Shown here piece by piece: positions 1-5,189 of a stretch of 10,764 bases of DNA. Within the stretch, counting starts at the first letter, position 1. The number at the start of each line of letters is the position of its first letter. The DNA lies in the NCBI GenBank assembly GCA_009392095.1, contig VFHF01000087.1, positions 1-10,764 on the forward strand, read 5' to 3'. The notes below the pieces were generated by a model. That model worked only from the letters and a program-made list of their open reading frames with translations, made no database searches and was not told the origin of the DNA. The position numbers and the translations under genes are program-made. The stretch comes from SAR202 cluster bacterium. Its GTDB lineage: Bacteria; Chloroflexota; Dehalococcoidia; Lucifugimonadales; UBA3495.

Positions 1-25
1 CCGCTGTTAGCTGATGGCTAAGATA

Positions 26-54
26 TTGACACCCATAAAGCCGCTCCGTATCAT
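26..54 (+). promoter_or_regulatory. Sigma70-type promoter of the GGT-like gene
   Basis: A perfect -35 box TTGACA (26-31) is followed after exactly 17 nt by TATCAT (49-54), a 5/6 match to the -10 consensus. Transcription would start near 61, leaving a 5' leader of about 67 nt before the ATG at 129. Read directly from the sequence; promoter activity is inferred. Confidence 0.7.
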
Positions 55-128
55 TCCCTCAAACGGGAGCCTTGCTGGTTTAGGCACGGATTTTCCCTTC
101 AAATTGGACATCACCGAGGGAGTGCGAA

Positions 129-1889
129 ATGGCTATAGGTATCAAGTCCTACCGGCCCACAGTTTCTGGCTCAACCCACATGGTTACCGCCGGGCATTAT
201 CTGGCTACTGCGTCGGGTTACCGGATCCTGGAGCAAGGCGGAAACGCCACCGACGCCGGCGTGGCCGCTGGAATAACCTTGAACGTTGTGCTGCCTCAGT
301 GGACCAACTTCGGCGGCGTGGCCCCAATCATAATCCACGACGCGCAGAAGAAAGAGACTGTGGAGATCAGCGGCCTGGGCCGTTGGCCCAAAGCCGCCAA
401 TATCGACGACTATCTAGCCAAGTACGGCGGCGATTTGCCCGCCGGCATCCCCCGCACGGTAACCCCGGCTGGTGCCGACGCCTGGATGACCGCCCTGAAA
501 CTCTACGGGACAATGACCTTTGAGCAGGTTGTCACCCCGGCCATGGAACTGGCGGAGAATGGCTTTCCGGTGCCTGCAACCTTGGCTTCCTACTTCGCCA
601 AGTCGGCCGGAGACGACCTGACCCACGAGACCGACGACCAGGTCCAGTGGCCGTCAACCGTCGAGATATTCTACCCCGGCGGCCGGGCCTTCAAAGAGGG
701 CGAAACGCTGGTCCAGAAAGACCTGGCCCGCAGCTTTAAGCGCTTGATCGAGGTCGAGAAGAAGAACGCCTCCCTGGGCCGGGAAGGCGCGATTCAAGCC
801 GCCAGGGACTTCTTTTATAAGGGCGAGATCGCCCAGGAGATCGTGGATTTCCACCAGGCTAACGGCGGCCTGATAACTATGGAAGACCTGGCCGATTTCC
901 ATGTGGGAGTGAACGCTCCTGCCCACGGCACCTATAAGGGGATCGACGTCTATACATGCGGCCCTTGGTGCCAGGGTCCTGTGAGTATTCAGGCGCTGCA
1001 GATACTCGAAGGCATGGACCTGAATGGTATGGGCCACAACAGCGCGGACTATGTCCATGCCGTCTTAGAGGCCCTGAGTCTGGCCATCAGCGACCGCGAG
1101 GCCTACTACGGCGACCCCGACTTCGTGGATGTGCCCATGGAGGGCCTGCTGTCCAAGTCCTTCGCCGAAGAACGCCGGGCCATGATCGACATGAAGAAAG
1201 CGTTTGGCGAGATGCCAGAAGCCGGAAACCCCTGGCGTCATCAGGGCATGGAATCGCCCAATGGCAAGCCCGCGCGCCCCGAGCCCGTGGGCGGCGGACT
1301 GCAAGCCGACACCAGCTACACGGCTGTGATCGACCGCTGGGGTAACGCTTTCTCGGCCACGCCCAGCGATACCATCGCCTACAACCCCATCATCCCCGGC
1401 CTGGGCTTCATCGCCTCTGGCCGGGGCTCTCAGTCGTGGCTGGATCATAACCACCCCAGCTCGCTGCAACCGGGCAAGCGCCCTCGCCTGACCCCCAACC
1501 CAGCCCTGGCCATGAAGGACGGCAAGGTACTGATGCCCTTCGGGACGCCGGGCGGAGACGTTCAACCCCAGTCCATGGTTCAGTTATTCCTGAACGTGGT
1601 CGAGTTCGGCATGGAAGTCCAGGAAGCCATTGAAGCCCCCCGCGTTTCCACTTGGGGCTTCCCCAACTCCTTCTGGCCCCATGCCTACAATCCGGGCTTC
1701 GTCGGAGTGGAAGGCCGCATCTCACCCGAGGTTGTTGAGGACCTGCGCAAGCGGGGTCACGCCGTGGAGGTGTGGGACGACTTCACACCGCGCATGGGCT
1801 GTCTTTGCGCTATCCACGTAGACCAAGAACGTGGCAGCCGCAACGGAGGTGCCGACCCCAGAAGGGACGGTTACGCAATGGGCCGCTAG
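129..1889 (+). CDS. Gamma-glutamyltransferase (GGT) family protein, Ntn hydrolase
   Basis: 586-aa protein of the gamma-glutamyltranspeptidase family. These N-terminal-nucleophile hydrolases cleave themselves into two chains and hydrolyse or transfer gamma-glutamyl or similar acyl groups. The N-terminal core shows QGGNATDAGVAAG (36-48) and TNFGG (59-63). The segment DTSYTAVIDRWGN (394-406) matches the start of the small subunit, so Thr395 is the predicted nucleophile and self-cleavage would fall just before it. GTPGGDVQ (472-479) is the glycine-rich oxyanion/substrate loop, and the C-terminus SRNGGADPRRDGYA is typical and complete. The start is fixed by GAGGGAG 6 nt upstream of the ATG. No signal peptide is visible, unlike periplasmic GGTs of enterobacteria, so a cytoplasmic role is likely. 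The family includes GGT, cephalosporin acylases and other amidases, so the substrate cannot be assigned. It is a single-gene unit with its own promoter and terminator. Confidence 0.92.
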   Translation: MAIGIKSYRPTVSGSTHMVTAGHYLATASGYRILEQGGNATDAGVAAGITLNVVLPQWTNFGGVAPIIIHDAQKKETVEISGLGRWPKAANIDDYLAKYGGDLPAGIPRTVTPAGADAWMTALKLYGTMTFEQVVTPAMELAENGFPVPATLASYFAKSAGDDLTHETDDQVQWPSTVEIFYPGGRAFKEGETLVQKDLARSFKRLIEVEKKNASLGREGAIQAARDFFYKGEIAQEIVDFHQANGGLITMEDLADFHVGVNAPAHGTYKGIDVYTCGPWCQGPVSIQALQILEGMDLNGMGHNSADYVHAVLEALSLAISDREAYYGDPDFVDVPMEGLLSKSFAEERRAMIDMKKAFGEMPEAGNPWRHQGMESPNGKPARPEPVGGGLQADTSYTAVIDRWGNAFSATPSDTIAYNPIIPGLGFIASGRGSQSWLDHNHPSSLQPGKRPRLTPNPALAMKDGKVLMPFGTPGGDVQPQSMVQLFLNVVEFGMEVQEAIEAPRVSTWGFPNSFWPHAYNPGFVGVEGRISPEVVEDLRKRGHAVEVWDDFTPRMGCLCAIHVDQERGSRNGGADPRRDGYAMGR

Positions 1890-1908
1890 GCTCCTCTATC
1901 AGGCATTG

Positions 1909-1944
1909 AAAAAGAGCCACAACGGAAACTGGTGGGCTCTTTTT
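1909..1944 (+). terminator. Rho-independent terminator of the GGT-like gene
   Basis: AAAAAGAGCC (1909-1918) pairs perfectly with GGCTCTTTTT (1935-1944), a 10-bp stem with a 16-nt loop ending in a five-T run. It begins 20 nt after the stop codon at 1889. Confidence 0.8.
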
Positions 1945-1973
1945 ATCTTGCGTTGACCGATGCTAGAAGTGTG

Positions 1974-2046
1974 CCCTCACCTTCTTCCTTGCGCGAGAGA
2001 GAGGGGATTAAAAACTGATTGCTGAAAGCTGTGAACTGTCAGCTAT
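1974..2046. repeat. Composite 3'-end hairpin repeat, copy A
   Basis: Diverged member of a three-copy family (others at 6424-6493 and 7655-7713). It has a pyrimidine arm starting CCTCACCTTC, a TTGCGCGA centre and a purine arm GAGAGAGGGGA. These are followed by GCTGAAAGCTG (2021-2031) and CTGTCAGCTATC. AGCTG and CAGCT can pair across the second half. It ends 3 nt before the stop codon of the - strand SDR gene, so it forms the start of that gene's 3' untranslated region. Confidence 0.6.
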
Positions 2047-2049
2047 CTG

Positions 2050-2799
2050 CTACTCCGCGGTCCGTCCTCCGTCGATGACCAACTCCGACCCGGTCACGAA
2101 TGACGCTTCGTCAGAGGCCAGGTAGAGCGCGCCGTAAGCGACGTCTTCGGGACGACCCAACCGCTTGAGCGGCGTGCGGTCCATGCGGTCTTGCCGCATC
2201 GTTGAGTCGGCCAGGAAACCCTCAGTCATCGGAGTCACGATGGTTCCAGGGTGGACCGAGTTGGCCCGGATGCCATCTGATGCGTATTGTATGGCCGTCG
2301 ACTTGGTAAACAGCCGCACCGCGCCTTTGGACGCCGTATAGGCGGTGGTCTGGCGGCTTCCCACCAAGCCGGCCACCGATGAGATATTGACGATCGAGCC
2401 GCCGCCGGCTTCCCGCATCGCAGGGATGGCATATTTGGTGCCGAAGAACACTCCCTTGGCGTTGATGTTCATCACCTGGTCCCATTCGGCGGCGGTTGTC
2501 TCTTCCACTATATGGGCCCGGTAGATGCCGGCGTTATTGACCAGGATATCCAGTTTGCCAAAGCGGGAGACGGCCTCGTTCACCGCCCGTTGCCAGGCGT
2601 CCTCATCGCTCACGTCCAACACAACGAACACGCACTCACCACCCGCCTCGTTGATCTGGGCCTCCACTTTGCGGCCCTTATCTTCCAGCATGTCTCCGAT
2701 GATTACCTTGGCGCCCTCTTTGGCGAAGAGCTTGGCCTCCACCTCGCCCATGCCGCGGGCGCCGCCGCTGATCAAGGCAACTTTATTTTCCAGACGCAT
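2050..2799 (-). CDS. SDR family NAD(P)-dependent oxidoreductase
   Basis: 249-aa classical short-chain dehydrogenase/reductase with a Rossmann fold. It shows the cofactor loop SGGARGMG (11-18), NNAG (88-91), the structural Asn113 in MNINAKG, and a catalytic Ser141-Tyr154-Lys158 (ISSVAG; YTASK). The C-terminus has the PEDVA and GSELVIDGG motifs. Asp36 at the end of beta-strand 2 favours NAD(H) over NADP(H). The family oxidises secondary alcohols or reduces ketones and acyl carbonyls; the substrate is not readable. The frame stays open upstream to 2946, but the start at 2799 is chosen because GGAGG lies 5 nt before it, a promoter -10 lies inside the upstream stretch (2829-2834), and the SDR fold begins right there (RLENKVALISGG). 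Confidence 0.93.
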   Translation of the reverse strand: MRLENKVALISGGARGMGEVEAKLFAKEGAKVIIGDMLEDKGRKVEAQINEAGGECVFVVLDVSDEDAWQRAVNEAVSRFGKLDILVNNAGIYRAHIVEETTAAEWDQVMNINAKGVFFGTKYAIPAMREAGGGSIVNISSVAGLVGSRQTTAYTASKGAVRLFTKSTAIQYASDGIRANSVHPGTIVTPMTEGFLADSTMRQDRMDRTPLKRLGRPEDVAYGALYLASDEASFVTGSELVIDGGRTAE

Positions 2800-2828
2800 G
2801 TAGTCCTCCAGGGTATCTGTTTGGGGCG

Positions 2829-2856
2829 ATTCTAATTGCTTGGCAGCCGGAGTCAA
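2829..2856 (-). promoter_or_regulatory. Promoter of the SDR gene
   Basis: On the - strand TTGACT (2856-2851) and TAGAAT (2834-2829) are separated by 16 nt, each a 5/6 match. The predicted transcript starts near 2822, about 23 nt upstream of the ATG at 2799. This excludes a translation start at 2946. It is one half of a divergent promoter pair. Confidence 0.65.
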
Positions 2857-2882
2857 GGGGCCGGATTCCACTTCGGACTCGA

Positions 2883-2911
2883 TTGACCGGACTTTGGGCC
2901 GTCGATAGAAT
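2883..2911 (+). promoter_or_regulatory. Promoter of the lipoprotein/CopD-like/Trm112-like operon
   Basis: TTGACC (2883-2888), a 17-nt spacer and TAGAAT (2906-2911). The start point would be near 2918, about 44 nt before the ATG at 2962. Its -35 box lies 26 nt from the -35 of the opposite promoter, so both units could be controlled from one site. Confidence 0.65.
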
Positions 2912-2961
2912 GTGTTACAGCCGTATGGAACTGCTCCGGGGCACACCTAGTAACTTCATTT

Positions 2962-3486
2962 ATGAACCTCGTTTCTAGACCTAACCGCCGCCATGCCGCC
3001 CTCGTTTTGGTCTTGTCCGGCATCATTCTCTTGATGGCCTGCGGCGGTTCCGGCCAGAAAGCCAGGGACTTTGAAGTGGTCCAGTTTGACAGCGAGACGT
3101 TCCGGTTGTCGGAGGTGATCAAGAGCCATGCCGTGGTGCTGAATTTTTGGTATCCAAGCTGCCCTCCATGCCGCGAGGAGATGCCGGCGATCGAGGCGGC
3201 TTGGCAGGAGCTTCAGGACGAGCCGGTGCGTATCCTGGGCCTCTACGTCCCACAGGGGTTCGACACGGAACAAGACGCCCGGGATTTCATCGAGGAACTG
3301 GGCCTGACCTTCGACTTTGCCACCGACCGTTTGGCTCGGATCGCCGAAGCCTACGAGTTGGAATTGTTCCCCAAGACTTACTTCATAAACAGGGAAGGCG
3401 AGGTCGTCGCCACGCACATCAGCATCGTGGAGAAAGATGAGATTATCCGGCAGGTCCGGGCGTTGATCGGAGACCCGGCGTCCTAG
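2962..3486 (+). CDS. TlpA-like thioredoxin-fold lipoprotein
   Basis: 174-aa membrane-anchored thiol-disulfide oxidoreductase of the TlpA/AhpC-TSA thioredoxin superfamily. Residues 10-27 form a lipoprotein signal peptide: basic N-terminus, hydrophobic core and lipobox LMAC, with lipidated Cys27. The mature domain holds the active site WYPSCPPC (63-70; Cys67 and Cys70), and the cis-proline region LFPKTYFI (Pro137) matches the conserved thioredoxin loop. This places it on the outer face of the membrane, reducing disulfides of envelope proteins or supporting cytochrome c or copper-protein maturation; the partner is unknown. No convincing Shine-Dalgarno precedes the ATG, although the signal peptide and the promoter support this start. 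It is first in an operon with a CopD-like membrane protein 28 nt downstream, which fits an envelope redox or metal-handling role. Confidence 0.85.
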   Translation: MNLVSRPNRRHAALVLVLSGIILLMACGGSGQKARDFEVVQFDSETFRLSEVIKSHAVVLNFWYPSCPPCREEMPAIEAAWQELQDEPVRILGLYVPQGFDTEQDARDFIEELGLTFDFATDRLARIAEAYELELFPKTYFINREGEVVATHISIVEKDEIIRQVRALIGDPAS

Positions 3487-3494
3487 GAGATCGG

Positions 3495-3518
3495 ATGCCT
3501 GCACAAGCGATTTCATGA
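3495..3518 (+). other. Seven-codon leader ORF coupled to the CopD-like gene
   Basis: An ATG at 3495 preceded by GGAG with a 5-nt spacer opens a seven-residue frame (MPAQAIS). Its TGA overlaps the next gene's ATG as ATGA (3515-3518). The CopD-like gene has no Shine-Dalgarno of its own, so termination-reinitiation on this short frame could load ribosomes onto it. The geometry is seen in the sequence; the coupling is inferred. Confidence 0.4.
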
Positions 3519-3997
3519 ACGTATTAGACTGGATATTGCTGGCCATCCGGTGGGGACACGCCGTGGCTGCTGTGACCTGGGTCGGTGGTGGGATCTTCTA
3601 CTTGATGGTGCTGCGTCCGGCGATTCAACAGGCCCGGGGGCTACCGGCAGAAACCAGCCGGTCCATCGGCGTTGAGTTCCGTGGTCTGGTTAGCACCGCC
3701 ATCTCCGTATTGCTGCTTACCGGGGTGATTTTGTCGGTCTCTAGGCTAACTGAGGACACTGTTACCAGCCCATATGTGGGTGTGTTGGTGGCGAAGATCG
3801 TACTGGCGCTCTACATGTTCTACGTGGTCCGGTTCATGCGCCAAGACAGCTATCCCGAGGACCCGGAGTTGGGCGATTCGCGCTGGCAGCGGCTACGGGG
3901 CCGCCTCACCGGCACCACGGCACTCTTGGTGACGGGCATTGTGGTGATAGGATTATCGGACGTGCTGGACGGCTTGCTGGAAAATTCATTGGCTTAG
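3515..3997 (+). CDS. CopD-like four-helix integral membrane protein
   Basis: 160-aa membrane protein with four predicted helices at about 7-33, 57-75, 86-107 and 131-150. The first helix carries IRWGHAVAAVTWVGGGIFYL with His15, the pattern found at the start of CopD/YcnJ-type copper-resistance membrane domains and related heme- or metal-associated proteins. A polar loop (108-130) separates helices 3 and 4. It lies 28 nt after a TlpA-like lipoprotein gene and 27 nt before the Trm112-like gene, so it is probably co-transcribed. A role in copper or other metal handling at the membrane, or electron transfer with the lipoprotein, is inferred from the domain resemblance and neighbour only. It could also be a generic DUF-type membrane protein. 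Confidence 0.7.
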   Translation: MNVLDWILLAIRWGHAVAAVTWVGGGIFYLMVLRPAIQQARGLPAETSRSIGVEFRGLVSTAISVLLLTGVILSVSRLTEDTVTSPYVGVLVAKIVLALYMFYVVRFMRQDSYPEDPELGDSRWQRLRGRLTGTTALLVTGIVVIGLSDVLDGLLENSLA

Positions 3998-4024
3998 TTG
4001 CCAACCCCACCGACCGGAGAACTT

Positions 4025-4216
4025 ATGAAAAAAGATCTGATGGATATACTGGCCTGCCCCGTGTGCAAGGGCGAATTGAAATTACGCTCCGAAGCGGAAG
4101 AGGGCGATGAAGTCATAACCGGCAGTCTCGAATGCGCCGCTTGCAACGAGTCCTACCCAATTGAGGATTCGATACCCAACCTGTTGCCGCCCGACCTGCG
4201 CCGGGAGTTGGCCTAG
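4025..4216 (+). CDS. Trm112-like zinc-ribbon protein
   Basis: 63-aa protein with the Trm112/YcaR fold signature: KKDLMDILACPVCKG at the N-terminus and a second pair CAAC, giving four zinc ligands Cys11, Cys14, Cys37 and Cys40. It ends with YPIEDSIPNLL, the conserved tail of the family. Length matches the usual bacterial size of about 60 residues. In eukaryotes Trm112 activates several methyltransferases; bacterial homologues are small stand-alone proteins whose partners are mostly unknown. The ATG at 4025 is chosen over the in-frame TTG at 3998 because GGAG lies 5-6 nt upstream and homologues start at this point. Last gene of the operon, followed by a strong terminator. Confidence 0.88.
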   Translation: MKKDLMDILACPVCKGELKLRSEAEEGDEVITGSLECAACNESYPIEDSIPNLLPPDLRRELA

Positions 4217-4249
4217 CTCTATCGGCCTGGCTTAGATAGCCAAAAAAGC

Positions 4250-4286
4250 AAAAGGCCACCGGAACAGATCGTTCCGGTGGCCTTTT
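4250..4286. terminator. Strong bidirectional intrinsic terminator
   Basis: A perfect 16-bp stem (4250-4265 with 4271-4286) encloses a 5-nt loop AGATC. On the + strand it runs into seven Ts (4283-4289); on the - strand the stem is followed by TTTTGCTTTTTT. It sits between the convergent Trm112-like gene and selenoprotein gene and can stop transcription from both sides. Confidence 0.92.
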
Positions 4287-4309
4287 TTTGCCTTTTTAAG
4301 AGATTGGGA

Positions 4310-4849
4310 TTAACCCTCGCCGGTCAGGACCCGTACAACTTGCGGGGCCAATTCCGCGGCCCTAGTCCTGAGGGCCTCCCTGGTCATGTTCTCTATCGGA
4401 TGAGGAGTGAATATCGTCGGATAATCTTCCGCGCCCCACATCTTGGCCATACCTTGCGCCGTTGGAACGAACCGGTCGGTGCAGATGGTAGCCGAAGGTA
4501 TGCCGGCGTTCTCCACGTGAATCCCGTCGTGCACACTGCACGCACTGCAGGAGCCTCAATCACCTATCGCGATGATTACCGAGTCTACCTGCTCGGTCAG
4601 CTCCTTCAGGGCCGTTGGGTCGGCAGGACGGGAGGCGCTGGGCTTACGGTGCCACTTGACCTCGGTTATCTCGTAGCGAGTCCTCAGAATCTCAGCCAGT
4701 TCCTCCAAGAGGACGTCGGCGTTGCGTTTGCTGTCGTCGATTATCCCCAGACGGGTGCCGGCCAGGCTGGCCAGACGGGGGGCGCCGTCAAAGGGGGCCA
4801 CGATGGGCTGGGTGACCGGGTTAACCAATATATGTTCGCTCTGGGCCAT
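4310..4849 (-). CDS. UGSC-family selenoprotein with in-frame UGA (Sec98)
   Basis: 179-residue protein read through one in-frame TGA at 4558-4556. The upstream part (1-97) starts MAQSEHILVNP and contains a Rossmann-like GTRLGIIDDSKRNADVLLEEL segment. It ends in the beta-strand SVIIAIGD just before the TGA. The same frame continues without a break as U98-G-S-C101-S-A-C104, then HDGIHVENAGIPSATICTDRF and a helical C-terminus to 4310. TGA therefore lies exactly at the U of the U-G-S-C motif that names the UGSC (seleno)protein family; some members have Cys there. The U98/C101 pair suggests a redox active site resembling that of glycine-reductase-type selenoproteins, but the substrate is unknown. 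GAGAGGA precedes the ATG. A SECIS-like hairpin follows the UGA. It is last in a - strand operon and ends at the bidirectional terminator. Ordinary gene finders would report two fragments (4556-4849 and about 4310-4534). Decoding needs SelA-D and tRNA-Sec, none of which is in this window. Confidence 0.87.
4526..4545 (-). promoter_or_regulatory. Bacterial SECIS-like hairpin after the Sec codon
   Basis: Counting U of UGA as 1, CGTGCA (17-22) pairs perfectly with TGCACG (26-31) around a three-base loop GUG (23-25). Two further pairs (14-33 and 15-32) extend the stem below a single bulged G16. Bacterial SECIS elements lie inside the coding region just after UGA and carry G/GU at the start of the apical loop; from memory the fdhF loop also has its key G and U at positions 23 and 24. 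The fold is seen in the sequence; SelB binding is inferred. Confidence 0.68.
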
Positions 4850-4949
4850 TTGGTTCCTCTCTACACTCCATCGGTTGGCGCTTTACAGGTCGCTAATTGA
4901 ATTGTGGCCCGGTTGCCGTGAAAAATCAACGGCTCTGGAAACAGACTTG

Positions 4950-5177
4950 CTAGTTTGAATACTCGAAGGGGCAAAACTCCCCGTACTTTTCGCTGTAGTC
5001 GTACCACTTCCCGTCCAACGACACTCCGTTGTAGTTACCGGACTCCACACGCCACAGGTAGACGCCTTCGCAATTCCCGTAGGACGGGGCTATCTAGAAA
5101 TTACAGGGGTAACCCCAGTCGCAATTGCAGCCTGACACCATGTGGCCTTTCAGCGAGTATTTCTTCCCTTGAGACAC
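4950..5177 (-). pseudogene. DUF1326-like small protein interrupted by in-frame TAG
   Basis: A frame from GTG (5177) to TAG (4950) encodes 75 residues with one internal TAG at codon 28 (5096-5094). It begins SQGKKYSLKGH, then reads GCNCDWGYPCNF, the TAG, and continues IAPSYGNCEGVYLWRVESGN, NGVSLDG, ending FCPFEYSN. The order CNCDWGxPCNF, then P.(Y/H)GxCEG, then LDG is that of the N-terminal half of DUF1326 proteins, with no gap needed across the TAG. The GTG has AAGGGA just upstream and lies only 12 nt after the preceding gene's stop codon. Members I remember are around 200 aa, so this copy is also short. It may be a decaying gene, a sequencing error at one base, or a suppressed amber codon. 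Cys17, Cys19 and Cys25 suggest metal or thiol chemistry. No conventional open frame covers it. Confidence 0.65.
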
Positions 5178-5189
5178 TCTAATCCCTTT

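Noticed and set aside
1..20. GCTGTTAGCTGATGGCT as a fourth copy of the AGCTGA repeat
   Set aside because: Only short similarity, no pyrimidine/purine hairpin, and cut by the window edge.
14..523. 169-aa + strand frame overlapping the start of the GGT-like gene
   Set aside because: Out of frame with the clear GGT coding sequence, Arg-rich shadow composition, and no ribosome binding site.
2800..2946. 49-residue N-terminal extension of the SDR
   Set aside because: It contains the SDR promoter, lacks a fold, and the Shine-Dalgarno plus the family start support 2799.
4556..4558. TGA as a genuine stop giving two separate proteins
   Set aside because: The frame is continuous, the UGSC motif is centred on the TGA, a SECIS-like hairpin follows, and the second fragment has no start signal of its own.
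4277..4900. 207-aa + strand frame
   Set aside because: Antisense shadow of the selenoprotein gene, and it begins inside the terminator.
4955..5182. 75-aa + strand frame in the intergenic gap
   Set aside because: Arg/Thr/Ser-rich shadow antisense to the DUF1326-like sequence, which has recognisable motifs.
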